Below, piece by piece: positions 31,306 to 39,806 of a stretch of DNA of 64,000 bases (positions are counted from its first letter, which is position 1; the number at the start of each line of letters is the position of its first letter). Source of the stretch: Winogradskyella algicola (GTDB lineage Bacteria; Bacteroidota; Bacteroidia; Flavobacteriales; Flavobacteriaceae); NCBI RefSeq assembly GCF_005869935.1, contig NZ_SZQF01000007.1, positions 124,001 through 188,000 of the forward strand, read 5' to 3'. The notes under the pieces were generated by a model, which saw nothing but the letters and a program-made list of their open reading frames with translations, searched no databases and was not told the DNA's origin. Made by a program: the position numbers and the translations under genes.

Positions 31306-32979
31306 CTAGGTGTATTTCTTCTTTCTAAAGAAGTTAAAAGCCAAACCAAAAACAGCAAGTAGTGCCAATGGTAATGCAATGTTTAGGAGTTGCCAAGTAC
31401 TGCTTTCTTCCTTTATTTTATCTTCATCAAGGTAAGCAACGCTAATTTCTTTGGCTCTAATGTTTATAAGTCCGGTATCGTCTAAAAGGTAATTGACGGT
31501 ATTAAGTAAGAATTCTTTATTACCATATAGAAAACCTCTGTAATCTACACCTAGTTCTAAAGGTCTTCTTTGTCTAACATCATTTTTTATAACATCACCA
31601 TCAGAAATAACCACCATTTTGGTTGGTGCACTTTTAGATTGAAAATTTTTCACCTTAAAAGGAAGAACACGCTGGTCATAAACCGAGGTAAATTCACCCT
31701 CTAATAAAACAGCTAAGTTTTGTGGGCCAGAATTATATAAACTCTCATCAGGAGATTTTGTAACATCATTTAGAGATATGCTAGTTGGTACTCCTTCTAA
31801 TCTAGATTTAGGGGAACTTTGAAGCAATATTGTTTTGTCTATACTATTTTTTAATGTGTCTATAGGACTTGCAAAATCAAATCTAACAAGCTCTAAATTT
31901 TTGGTAATAGGATGCTTTTGGTTAGACGAAGCTAAAGGTGCATATTGCCATTGAATAGGTTGTAATTGTGCTTGGCTTCCTTCACCAATTGCCAGCATAA
32001 TTGGTGCAGAGTAGAGGTCTTTTACCAAACTAGGATTTACTCTAACTCCGTATTTGAAAAAGAAATCATTGAGGTTAAGGTCTCTCATAATGGAAACACT
32101 AGAGTTTGTGGCATTTCGTAAGCTATCCTCGTCCATAATAACGGACTCAGTAAGCCAAAGACTTTTTCCTCCTCTCATGGTATACTGATCGAGTACCAGT
32201 TTCTCTTCTTCTGAAAACGCTTGGGTTGGCTTAGCAACAACTACTAAATCGTATTGCTTAAGCTTATCTAAAGTACCTTGTGGGTTTGTAGCAACACTAT
32301 CTAAAGTAAACGGTGCAATTTTATAGTAAGACTGTGCTGTTTGTAGAAAATCTGCAATATTTAAATCAGCGAGTTCACCATTACCTTTTAAAACCGCTAT
32401 AGTTTTAGATTTTGAATTTACCAGCTTATTAAAAGCGTCAGCAAACACATACTCAAGCCCTTGTACAGAGTTATTGATTTGATCTGATAAATTTTGAGTA
32501 ATGCTTCGCTTCAATAGTGGAATTTTGACTGTTTGATCCCTATAGCTAGCAAATGCCCACGGAAAAATTATTTCTTGAGTAACTTTCCCTGTGCTGTTAT
32601 CTGTATTGATATATGGCTCTAATCCAGAGCGCGTAAGTTCATCAATAATTTGTTCTCTTGTAGATTCATCTTCAATAGGGTCGATGTAATTAACCCTAAT
32701 ATTACTGGTTTTAAGATGAAATTCTTCAATGATTTGTTTTGTCTCGGTTTGAAGTAATCTAAATTCTGAAGGAAATTCACCTTCTAAAAAGACATCAATT
32801 ATTAACGGAGAATCTATATGATCTATAATAGTATTTGTGGCATCAGATAATGTATAGCGTTTGTCCTTGGTTAAATCAAAACGACCATAAACCGAACTCG
32901 ATATAGCGTTTACTATTACGAGTGCAGCCAATACAATGAGTATGTATATTAGATTTTTATTCTTCTTCATTACTCTCAT
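31306..32979 (-). CDS. gldG: Gliding motility ABC transporter auxiliary protein GldG
   Basis: A 557-residue protein of the GldG/ABC_transp_aux family with an N-terminal membrane helix (about 8-28), a large periplasmic region and a C-terminal helix (about 530-550) followed by RKKK. With GldF and the ATPase GldA it forms an ABC transporter needed for gliding in some flavobacteria. The first ATG (32979) overlaps the preceding gene by 23 bases; the ATG at 32970 (MKKNKNL) is an equally good start. The tight overlaps indicate an operon with gldF and the intervening gene. The gldA gene is not in the window. Confidence 0.93.
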   Translation of the reverse strand: MRVMKKNKNLIYILIVLAALVIVNAISSSVYGRFDLTKDKRYTLSDATNTIIDHIDSPLIIDVFLEGEFPSEFRLLQTETKQIIEEFHLKTSNIRVNYIDPIEDESTREQIIDELTRSGLEPYINTDNSTGKVTQEIIFPWAFASYRDQTVKIPLLKRSITQNLSDQINNSVQGLEYVFADAFNKLVNSKSKTIAVLKGNGELADLNIADFLQTAQSYYKIAPFTLDSVATNPQGTLDKLKQYDLVVVAKPTQAFSEEEKLVLDQYTMRGGKSLWLTESVIMDEDSLRNATNSSVSIMRDLNLNDFFFKYGVRVNPSLVKDLYSAPIMLAIGEGSQAQLQPIQWQYAPLASSNQKHPITKNLELVRFDFASPIDTLKNSIDKTILLQSSPKSRLEGVPTSISLNDVTKSPDESLYNSGPQNLAVLLEGEFTSVYDQRVLPFKVKNFQSKSAPTKMVVISDGDVIKNDVRQRRPLELGVDYRGFLYGNKEFLLNTVNYLLDDTGLINIRAKEISVAYLDEDKIKEESSTWQLLNIALPLALLAVFGLAFNFFRKKKYT

Positions 32980-33457
32980 ATGTAATTTCTTCTTGATAAT
33001 GCCTTAATTCTGAGACTTTATCATTCTTAAAAATGATTTCTACACATTCTTTTTCGGCGTTAAAGGCTCCTGGTTCTATGCCTAAGCCGTAATTCCATTT
33101 ATTGTTATCATGATCTTTTATACTGTCATTCCATGTTAACCATTCGTATTTTCCTAAAAGGGAAGTAATTTTGGTTTTAGAAGCACCAATCAGTGTATCC
33201 GATTCTATAGTATTATCGATCATTTCGTAACGTAAGGCTGGTTTTTCAATCCATGCTTCACTATCAAAATACTTTTGATGATGGTAATTGCTAATAATAT
33301 TTACAAAAGGATAAAACATATAGAAATACACAAAAGGTGTTAAAACCAAGCTGATTAATCCTGTTAACCATTTACGTTTATCTACTGTATTCAAAAACAA
33401 AAAGAGTAGTGTAAAGACTACTATCATGGATATGACTAAAAAGGGTGTTATAATCAT
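32957..33457 (-). CDS. Membrane-anchored protein of unknown function between gldF and gldG
   Basis: A 166-residue protein with two hydrophobic segments at the N-terminus (about 3-22 and 32-55), followed by an apparently soluble domain of about 110 residues containing LGKYEWLTWND and ending in the acidic EEITYESNEEE. No family recognised. Its start overlaps the gldF stop by 4 bases (ATGA) and its stop overlaps the gldG start by 23, so it is translationally coupled to both. A role linked to the GldFG transporter is likely from position only. Confidence 0.85.
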   Translation of the reverse strand: MIITPFLVISMIVVFTLLFLFLNTVDKRKWLTGLISLVLTPFVYFYMFYPFVNIISNYHHQKYFDSEAWIEKPALRYEMIDNTIESDTLIGASKTKITSLLGKYEWLTWNDSIKDHDNNKWNYGLGIEPGAFNAEKECVEIIFKNDKVSELRHYQEEITYESNEEE

Positions 33458-34176
33458 TGTTTCTGAATTCTAAGTTTTGTGAATATTAAAAACGCTAAAG
33501 CTATACTTATAAAATATACCAAATCTCTGGTGTCTATAACTCCACGACTCATACTGTTATAATGCGCAGACATCCCAAGATTTTCCATATACACTAAATC
33601 ACCAAATACATTATAGTTTGAAAGCCCTTCAAACCCAAAGTACATAAAGAAGCAGATAAATACTGCAATAATAAATGCAACAATCTGGTTGTCTGAAAGC
33701 GTAGAAGCAAACACTCCTATTGCAGTGTAAGCAGCAACTAGGAAGAGTAGGCCAAAATAAGACCCAATGGTGCTACCCATATCTAAATTACCTTCTGGAC
33801 TACCTAATTGATAAACAGAATAAACATAAAGCAGTGTTGGTATTAAGGCTAAGATGATAAGGATAAGAGCACCAAAATATTTACCTAGTACAATCTGAAA
33901 AAGTGAAATAGGCTTGGTAACCAATAACTCTAAAGTACCTTGTTTTTTTTCATCACTAAAACTACGCATTGTTACAGCAGGAACTAAAAAGATAAGGATC
34001 CAAGGTGCTAATAAAAAGAAAGATGATAGGCTTGCGATACCATTATTAAAAATGTTGAAATCGCCTTTAAACAACCATAAAAACAAACCGTTTAATAATA
34101 AAAACACACCAATAACCAAATACCCAATTGGTGAGGCAAAGAAGGTATTTATTTCTTTTTTTAGTATTGCTAGCAT
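33454..34176 (-). CDS. gldF: Gliding motility ABC transporter permease GldF
   Basis: A 240-residue polytopic membrane protein with about six helices, of the ABC-2 permease type. Recognisable parts are MLAILKKEINTFFASPIGYL at the N-terminus and MRSFSDEKKQGTLELLVTKP in the first cytoplasmic loop. It is the membrane component of the Gld ABC transporter and the first of three overlapping genes (gldF, unknown, gldG). Confidence 0.95.
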   Translation of the reverse strand: MLAILKKEINTFFASPIGYLVIGVFLLLNGLFLWLFKGDFNIFNNGIASLSSFFLLAPWILIFLVPAVTMRSFSDEKKQGTLELLVTKPISLFQIVLGKYFGALILIILALIPTLLYVYSVYQLGSPEGNLDMGSTIGSYFGLLFLVAAYTAIGVFASTLSDNQIVAFIIAVFICFFMYFGFEGLSNYNVFGDLVYMENLGMSAHYNSMSRGVIDTRDLVYFISIALAFLIFTKLRIQKQ

Positions 34177-34186
34177 ATTTTCTAGT

Positions 34187-34240
34187 TTTCAGTTTCAGTT
34201 TTCAGTCTCAGTAAATCTGTTTACTGTTACTGCCAACTGT
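34187..34240. repeat. CAGT-rich imperfect repeat upstream of gldF
   Basis: TTTTCAGTTTCAG is partly repeated and followed by ACTGTTACTGCCAACTG. It fills the short gap between the monooxygenase gene and gldF. Confidence 0.4.
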
Positions 34241-34537
34241 TTACTTGAGCGAAGCGACTTTACTCACACTCCAAGCTTCAGGTTTAGCATTAAATAAAGG
34301 TTTGGTTTTAGCCCAAACACTTTTAAATAAATCAGAATGTCTGTAATTATTTAAATCATCTTCAGAGTTCCAATAACTATACGTAAAAAAGATATTGGTA
34401 TTGTTCTGATCGCGATATAATTCTAAAAAATTACAACCTTCAAACCCTCTAATTTTAGATTTATTCGCTTCAAAATTAGCCAAGAATTCTTTAATCTTAG
34501 ACGGTTCAAAACTCATTTTTACAATTCTTACTAACAT
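34241..34537 (-). CDS. ABM-family (quinol monooxygenase-like) protein
   Basis: A 98-residue dimeric alpha-beta barrel protein of the antibiotic biosynthesis monooxygenase superfamily. The pattern is typical: MLVRIVKMSF, a central GFEGCNFLELYRDQ and FTYSYWNSEDDLNNYRHS. Members act on quinones, haem or small aromatics, and the substrate cannot be told here. It lies between the SAM hydrolase gene and gldF on the same strand. Confidence 0.85.
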   Translation of the reverse strand: MLVRIVKMSFEPSKIKEFLANFEANKSKIRGFEGCNFLELYRDQNNTNIFFTYSYWNSEDDLNNYRHSDLFKSVWAKTKPLFNAKPEAWSVSKVASLK

Positions 34538-34554
34538 AACTTTAAAAGCCTTTC

Positions 34555-34645
34555 CTAAATCCTTTCCAAAGGAAAGGACTTTCTTACTGTTGTGAAACTA
34601 TTTTTTTGGTTTTTGCGTCATCTTGGGCTTCATTCCCACTGGGAA
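34555..34645. repeat. Pair of related palindromic repeats (GGAAAGGACTT family)
   Basis: CCTTTCC-AAA-GGAAAGG (34561-34577) and TTCCC-ACT-GGGAA (34633-34645) are each followed by GGACTT-like sequence, so they look like two diverged copies of one element. The second lies inside the last codons of the SAM hydrolase gene. Confidence 0.55.
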
Positions 34646-35487
34646 GGACTTAGGATGGGCAGGAAGTTTACCGTCACTGTGTCCATTGTTTTTAAACCCA
34701 TAAGGGTAGAGGCACTACCAACAGTACTGCAATTACTTTTATAGACTGCGATTTCCAGATAACCAGATGAATTAAAGACAACTAAACCCTTTCCTTCGTC
34801 ATTACGTTTAGCTTCTTCAATTTCAAAATTTACAATGTCGCTGTATCTGTTGTAAATTTTTCTAAACTTGTGATTACGAGCTGAGATTTCGTATTGCCGT
34901 GTTTTTTGCAGGTCCTCAAAAAACTTCCTTTTAATGTTAGTAACAACATTACCATAATTATCTATGTATATAACACTTCCTATTATTTGATTTTTGTCAT
35001 CATTAACAAAAGGATTTAAATTTTTTATAGGCTTAATAGTGTTAATAACTTTTCCTATAACCTCAAGCGTGCCTCCTCTTGCAATATGGCAAGCTACTTT
35101 TACAAAAACATCAAGAACAGGAAAATTGGTTTCAATTTTATCATGTATATTAATTTCAACAATTTTCTCTGGCGCAATCTCAGAGCAAATCATACTCATT
35201 ATACCATTGTTGGCGCATATAAAGTAATGGTCATCTAACTTAACTGCAATGTGCTTATTTTCAGGGCTTAACTCAGAATCAATTCCTATGATATGAATTG
35301 TTCCTTTTGGAAAACTGCTATAGGCGTTAAGTATAATATATGCTGCTTCAGAAATGTTGAAAGGAGACACAGAATGTGAAACATCAACAATTCTAACTTC
35401 AGGTAATTCGCTATAAATAGCTCCTTTAATCGCACCAGCAAAGTGATCTTTTTCTCCAAAATCAGTGGTTAAAGTGATTATTGCCAT
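34630..35487 (-). CDS. SAM hydroxide adenosyltransferase (DUF62 family)
   Basis: A 285-residue protein of the S-adenosyl-L-methionine hydrolase family (formerly DUF62), which splits SAM to adenosine and methionine using a water-derived hydroxide. The N-terminal motif ITLTTDFGEKDHFAGAIKG and internal IDNYGNVVTNI are diagnostic. The C-terminal residues LPILSPSQWE are encoded by a palindromic repeat, so the natural terminus may have been replaced. A minus-strand -7 element (TACTTTTG, 35568-35561) lies about 75 bp upstream. Divergent from phoH. Confidence 0.9.
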   Translation of the reverse strand: MAIITLTTDFGEKDHFAGAIKGAIYSELPEVRIVDVSHSVSPFNISEAAYIILNAYSSFPKGTIHIIGIDSELSPENKHIAVKLDDHYFICANNGIMSMICSEIAPEKIVEINIHDKIETNFPVLDVFVKVACHIARGGTLEVIGKVINTIKPIKNLNPFVNDDKNQIIGSVIYIDNYGNVVTNIKRKFFEDLQKTRQYEISARNHKFRKIYNRYSDIVNFEIEEAKRNDEGKGLVVFNSSGYLEIAVYKSNCSTVGSASTLMGLKTMDTVTVNFLPILSPSQWE

Positions 35488-35644
35488 GGATTAATTGTTG
35501 ATATTTTTTTTAGAATTGAGGTTGTAAAATTGTTAGATTTGTTTGTACACAATCGTTACACAAAAGTACATGAATTTTTTCATTTGAAAATTCTTAAAAA
35601 CCAAATGAAATAAATTTTTGGACTAACGAAGTGGTTCCTGAATT

Positions 35645-35687
35645 AGAACAAAATTTTGTTCTTTTTTTGATAAAAAATTTTGTTCTT
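35645..35687 (+). promoter_or_regulatory. Perfect palindrome plus direct repeat upstream of phoH
   Basis: An 18-nt perfect palindrome (35645-35662, arms AGAACAAAA / TTTTGTTCT) is followed by seven Ts. AAAATTTTGTTCTT then recurs 24 bp later (35674-35687). It could be an attenuator-like hairpin in the phoH leader or an operator. Nothing else is visible in the 254-bp gap except promoter-like sequence for the divergent gene. Confidence 0.45.
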
Positions 35688-35741
35688 AAAGAAGAAAACT
35701 AAGAAAAGAAAACAGATTAACACACTAAATTAATTAGCCTT

Positions 35742-36695
35742 TTGAACGAACTCATTCTAGAATTAGAAGAAATTACTCCAAAAGAATTCTTCGGTGCCCA
35801 AAATGCCAACATTGAACTATTAAAAAAATACTTTCCTAAACTAAAAATTGTTGCTCGAGGTAATAAAATCAAAGCCTATGGTGATGAAGATTTACTTGAG
35901 GAATTTGATATGCGAATGATGATGCTTATGAAGCATTTTGGTAAGTACAACAAGCTAGACGAAAATGTCATTGAGCGAATCTTGACAAGCAACAGTAGCG
36001 AAGATTATTCAACCTCTGCAACAAGTGGCGAAGTTATAGTGCATGGAGTAGGAGGCAAATTAATAAAGGCACAAACGGTTAATCAGCGAAAACTGGTAGA
36101 GAGCATACGTAAAAATGATATGGTTTTTGCCATTGGTCCGGCAGGTACAGGTAAAACTTACACAGGTGTAGCATTGGCCGTACAAGCTTTAAAAAGTAAG
36201 GAAGTAAAACGCATTATACTAACCAGACCAGCTGTTGAGGCAGGTGAAAATCTTGGGTTTTTACCAGGTGATCTAAAAGAAAAATTAGATCCGTACATGC
36301 AACCGTTATACGACGCGTTGCGCGATATGATTCCGCATGAAAAGTTAGAAAGCTACATAGAAAAAGGCGTAATACAAATAGCACCATTGGCTTTTATGCG
36401 TGGTCGTACATTAGATAATGCATTTGTAATCCTAGACGAAGGCCAAAATACGACACATGCACAAATGAAAATGTTCTTAACACGTATGGGTAAAAATGCC
36501 AAGTTTTTATTAACAGGAGATCCTGGTCAGGTAGATTTACCACGTCGTACTATTTCTGGTTTAAAGGAAGCTTTACTTGTTCTTAAAAATGTTGAAGGGA
36601 TTGGCATGGTTTATTTGGATGACAAAGACGTCATTCGTCATAAATTAGTTAAGAAAGTCATCGCAGCCTATAAAAGTATAGAAAACAGAGATTAA
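35742..36695 (+). CDS. PhoH family ATPase
   Basis: A 317-residue cytoplasmic P-loop ATPase of the PhoH/PhoH-L family, associated with RNA metabolism and phosphate or stress responses. Walker A is GPAGTGKT (near residue 132) and Walker B is FVILDEGQN. The start is a TTG at 35742: the next in-frame ATG lies some 57 codons downstream, beyond clearly conserved N-terminal sequence (NELILELEEITPKEFFGAQN). A large hairpin lies upstream. It is followed by a repeat element and purC. Confidence 0.93.
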   Translation: MNELILELEEITPKEFFGAQNANIELLKKYFPKLKIVARGNKIKAYGDEDLLEEFDMRMMMLMKHFGKYNKLDENVIERILTSNSSEDYSTSATSGEVIVHGVGGKLIKAQTVNQRKLVESIRKNDMVFAIGPAGTGKTYTGVALAVQALKSKEVKRIILTRPAVEAGENLGFLPGDLKEKLDPYMQPLYDALRDMIPHEKLESYIEKGVIQIAPLAFMRGRTLDNAFVILDEGQNTTHAQMKMFLTRMGKNAKFLLTGDPGQVDLPRRTISGLKEALLVLKNVEGIGMVYLDDKDVIRHKLVKKVIAAYKSIENRD

Positions 36696-36702
36696 TTTTT
36701 TT

Positions 36703-36802
36703 AGGAGCTATTTCCAGCTTTCCGCTATATCTTTTTATTTGCTGACTTCGTCTACGCTCAGCCACCAAATAAAAAGGATGCCGCTTCAATCTGGGCTAGG
36801 GC
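36703..36802. repeat. Interspersed palindromic repeat between phoH and purC
   Basis: CGCTATATCTTTTTATTT (36723-36740) pairs imperfectly with AAATAAAAAGGATGCCGC (36768-36785). Read on the minus strand, the arms resemble those of the element at 17868-17992 (AGCGGCATCCTTTTTAT versus AGCGACATCCTTTTTAT). The rest of the gap up to 36867 is AGCTAA-rich low-complexity sequence. Confidence 0.7.
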
Positions 36803-36867
36803 TCAAACTAAAAGTAATAAGCACAACAAACTAATAGCTAATACCCAAAAGCTAAAAGCTAAATAAA

Positions 36868-37821
36868 ATGAGTAACACAATAACAGACACAAACTTTAAT
36901 TTTCCGAATCAAAAAAGTGTTTATAAAGGAAAAGTAAGAGAGGTTTATAATATAAGTGATGAGCAATTAGTAATGATTGCCACCGATAGATTAAGCGCTT
37001 TTGATGTGGTAATGCCAAAAGGAATTCCTTATAAAGGGCAAATTCTTAATCAGATTGCAACCAAAATGATGGCAGCTACCGAAGATTTGGTACCAAACTG
37101 GTTGGTGGCTACACCAGACCCAAATGTGGCTGTTGGTCATTTGTGTGAACCTTTTAAGGTAGAGATGGTAATTCGTGGCTATATGTCAGGTCATGCAGCT
37201 AGAGAATATAAAGCAGGTAAACGTTTACTTTGTGGCGTGCCAATGCCAGAAGGTATGAAAGAGAATGATAAATTTCCAGAGCCGATTATAACTCCAGCTA
37301 CAAAAGCAGAAATGGGCAACCATGATGAAGATATCTCTCGAGAAGATATTTTAAAACGTGGTATAGTGTCTGATGAAGATTATATAGTGTTAGAAGATTA
37401 CACTAGAAAATTATTTCAACGAGGCACTGAAATTGCTGAGAAGCGAGGCTTAATTCTTGTGGATACAAAATACGAATTTGGAAAAACCAAGGATGGAAAA
37501 ATTGTATTGATTGATGAAATCCATACACCAGATTCTTCACGTTATTTTTATGCTGATGGTTACCAAGAACGTCAAGATAGAGGTGAAGCTCAAAAGCAGC
37601 TATCTAAAGAGTTTGTACGTCAGTGGTTAATTTCTAACGGTTTTCAAGGTAAGGGAGGTCAGGAAGTCCCATTTATGAGTGATACATATATAGAATCCGT
37701 AAGTGAGCGTTATATTGAGTTATACGAAAATATTACAGGTGAAACTTTTGTAAAAGCTGATGTATCTGATATTCAAAGTAGGATAGAGGCTAATGTTTTG
37801 GGTTATTTGGAAAGGGCTTAG
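36868..37821 (+). CDS. purC: Phosphoribosylaminoimidazole-succinocarboxamide synthase
   Basis: A 317-residue purine-biosynthesis enzyme that joins aspartate to CAIR with ATP to give SAICAR. Signature segments are [38 protein letters not shown] and the [11 protein letters not shown] motif. Length fits the longer (about 310-residue) form rather than the 240-residue E. coli type. It is flanked by repeats on both sides and is convergent with the DinB-like gene. Confidence 0.96.
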   Translation: MSNTITDTNFNFPNQKSVYKGKVREVYNISDEQLVMIATDRLSAFDVVMPKGIPYKGQILNQIATKMMAATEDLVPNWLVATPDPNVAVGHLCEPFKVEMVIRGYMSGHAAREYKAGKRLLCGVPMPEGMKENDKFPEPIITPATKAEMGNHDEDISREDILKRGIVSDEDYIVLEDYTRKLFQRGTEIAEKRGLILVDTKYEFGKTKDGKIVLIDEIHTPDSSRYFYADGYQERQDRGEAQKQLSKEFVRQWLISNGFQGKGGQEVPFMSDTYIESVSERYIELYENITGETFVKADVSDIQSRIEANVLGYLERA

Positions 37822-37832
37822 TTGTTTAATTG

Positions 37833-37906
37833 TTGTCATTCTGAACTTGTTTCAGAATCTAGTATGACTTCAGATTAGAGATGCTGAAATAAATTCAGCA
37901 TAACAA
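37833..37906. repeat. Inverted-repeat element between convergent purC and the DinB-like gene
   Basis: Ends TTGTCATTCTGAA (37833-37845) and TTCAGCATAACAA (37894-37906) are imperfect inverted copies. Two inner hairpins (CTGAA/TTCAG and ATGCTGAA/TTCAGCAT) are present. It ends 3 bp before the stop codon of the DinB-like gene and may act as a bidirectional terminator. Confidence 0.65.
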
Positions 37907-37909
37907 AAC

Positions 37910-38434
37910 TTAATATTTTTCTTTCAAAGTCGCAGTATGATGCTCTACATGGTAGGCCGTCCACATTATAATCTCGCGTATTGGCATTTTGCCCATTAGT
38001 GGATGTGGTAAAACTAGTTTATCTAAGTTTTTATCACTGATTCTTTTTGTCTTGTATTGGAGTTTTTTACTTTCGGTTTGTAATCGGTTTAGGATATATT
38101 GTTTTTCATCAATCTCAGGAATCTTCATGTTTTGAGAGCCTTTGAACGTTTTTCCTTTTGCATCTTTTAAACGCTCATGATATCGTTTAACAATAGTGTT
38201 GTAATCTCTAACTGGTCTGTTGGATTTTCCAAATTTATAGCGGATTAGAAATTTAGGAAGGCTTAAGGCATTATTGAGTGGAATGATACTCTGTAATAGA
38301 TGCAGTGCTTGTTGCCCTTGCGTCCACTTTCCTGTAGGACCTTGTAACCAGGTTTCATTAGGTTGTTGCTCTAACCAATTGATTAACTCAGAGTGCTTTG
38401 CATCGATGAGATTAGCGATTTCTTCTTTATCCAT
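37910..38434 (-). CDS. DinB-superfamily protein
   Basis: A 174-residue DinB/YfiT-like four-helix protein. The metal-binding histidines expected in this fold are visible in GQQALHLLQ and the C-terminal WTAYHVEHHTATLKEKY. Members are metal-dependent thiol transferases or hydrolases, often unassigned, and no specific substrate can be given. Convergent with purC. Confidence 0.85.
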   Translation of the reverse strand: MDKEEIANLIDAKHSELINWLEQQPNETWLQGPTGKWTQGQQALHLLQSIIPLNNALSLPKFLIRYKFGKSNRPVRDYNTIVKRYHERLKDAKGKTFKGSQNMKIPEIDEKQYILNRLQTESKKLQYKTKRISDKNLDKLVLPHPLMGKMPIREIIMWTAYHVEHHTATLKEKY

Positions 38435-38492
38435 GAGAACTGTTTCTTAGATAAAGAAAAGATAGAAAAAAAAGTTTAGCAATTAACTATTA

Positions 38493-39248
38493 CTATTCTT
38501 TTTCCTTTTCTTGAACAACTACTTTATCTTTTTTGAATATTGGAACCAAGTAAGATAGGTTAAAACCAAAGCCAACTCCAAAACGACCACTATCGTAAGT
38601 ACGATTAAAACCAGGTATGTAAAGGTTTTCATAATCATTCGGTGCAGTTTCAGTGATCAAACCTTTGAGTTGTGCATTAATACCAGCATAGAAATTATTA
38701 AATAATTCTGCCTTTATACCAATAATTATTTCTGCCCAAATTGCAGTAAGACCAGAGTATTCAGTACCTTCTTCTACAGTGAATTGCTGATCCCAATATT
38801 GATTATAAACATTATAAATTTCGTAACTATTTAATGTTTGGCTGAATGTACTGGCAGCACCTCTAAAACCAACATAGATCATATTTTCCATATCTAGCCA
38901 GTTTTTATAAAAGTTAAGGTCTATACCTCCTCTAAAGTAACTACCTTTAGTGGTGTTACTTAGAACCTCATTTTCTAAAGTATATTCTTCATTTCCTATT
39001 TCTCCAGCTAAGTAGATGCGTTTTGTAAGGCGATAGTCACCCATAACCTCAAAACCAGTATAGTTATCATCAAAAAATGTGCGTGCTAATTTACTAATAT
39101 CTGCACCTAAACGTAGTCCGTATTTTTGTTTGTATATTAAAGTGTCCTTAACCGTTTTCTTTTCTTCTTGTGCCATTACCATTGTAGAAAATAATAGCAA
39201 CAGAATACTACTTTTAATGAAAGATGTGTACATGTACTGTGTTTTCAT
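38493..39248 (-). CDS. DUF6048 outer-membrane barrel-like protein
   Basis: A 251-residue protein with a signal peptide (FIKSSILLLLFSTMVMAQ) and alternating beta-strand pattern ending FGFNLSYLVPIF, consistent with an outer-membrane barrel. It resembles the DUF6048 family, normally encoded next to a DUF6452 gene as here. Its start overlaps that upstream gene by 35 bases, so the two are coupled. Function unknown. Confidence 0.8.
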   Translation of the reverse strand: MKTQYMYTSFIKSSILLLLFSTMVMAQEEKKTVKDTLIYKQKYGLRLGADISKLARTFFDDNYTGFEVMGDYRLTKRIYLAGEIGNEEYTLENEVLSNTTKGSYFRGGIDLNFYKNWLDMENMIYVGFRGAASTFSQTLNSYEIYNVYNQYWDQQFTVEEGTEYSGLTAIWAEIIIGIKAELFNNFYAGINAQLKGLITETAPNDYENLYIPGFNRTYDSGRFGVGFGFNLSYLVPIFKKDKVVVQEKEKE

Positions 39249-39789
39249 TTTCTACTAAAATTTCAATAATTTCTTCACTTTCTATCCATAAATCATCATC
39301 ATCACCATCCGGATTTATTTCTACATCAATTAAATTAAATACACTTTTATAGCCACATGCTCTAGAGACGTACTTAAATTCTGTTGTATACTCAATTTCA
39401 ATAATGTCAATGTTTGAATTATTATTGGGATTATCGTTCAACCTCAGATTTGTATCCTTTTCTAATATAAAACGCGATATTGTTGTTTCTCCTTCAACAC
39501 CAATAAAAAGAGGTAATTCTATTGCTCTGGCATTGGTGTTAAAAATTAATGTGCCCTCAGTGTTCTCATCTGTAGGATTATCGGCAAGATCTTCACCATA
39601 TGCCGTTAAGCGTGTTACAGATTTTAATTCATCTTGTTCAGTAGCGTCATAAAATTCTACTAAAAGTCTAGGTGTAGTTGGGGTACTCTCTGCACAAATA
39701 TCGTCGCGTTCGCAGTTGTATGATATTAGAGTAGAAATAAGAATGAACGTCAGAAAAATTATAGATTTTATTCTTTTAGATTTATTCAT
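39214..39789 (-). CDS. DUF6452 family lipoprotein-like protein
   Basis: A 191-residue exported protein with an N-terminal hydrophobic segment ending near SYNCERDDICAEST, where the first cysteine is a likely lipidation site. The CERDDIC motif and the phrase TTPRLLVEFYD are typical of DUF6452. It precedes and overlaps the DUF6048 gene, and the pair is probably an outer-membrane complex. Function unknown. Confidence 0.8.
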   Translation of the reverse strand: MNKSKRIKSIIFLTFILISTLISYNCERDDICAESTPTTPRLLVEFYDATEQDELKSVTRLTAYGEDLADNPTDENTEGTLIFNTNARAIELPLFIGVEGETTISRFILEKDTNLRLNDNPNNNSNIDIIEIEYTTEFKYVSRACGYKSVFNLIDVEINPDGDDDDLWIESEEIIEILVENENTVHVHIFH

Positions 39790-39806
39790 AAATTATGTTG
39801 ATGCGT

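Noticed and set aside
35545..35560. GTTACA half-site upstream of phoH as a possible ninth regulon operator
   Set aside because: The left half (GTACAC) does not match TGTAAC, and no -7 element stands 29.5 bp downstream on the plus strand.
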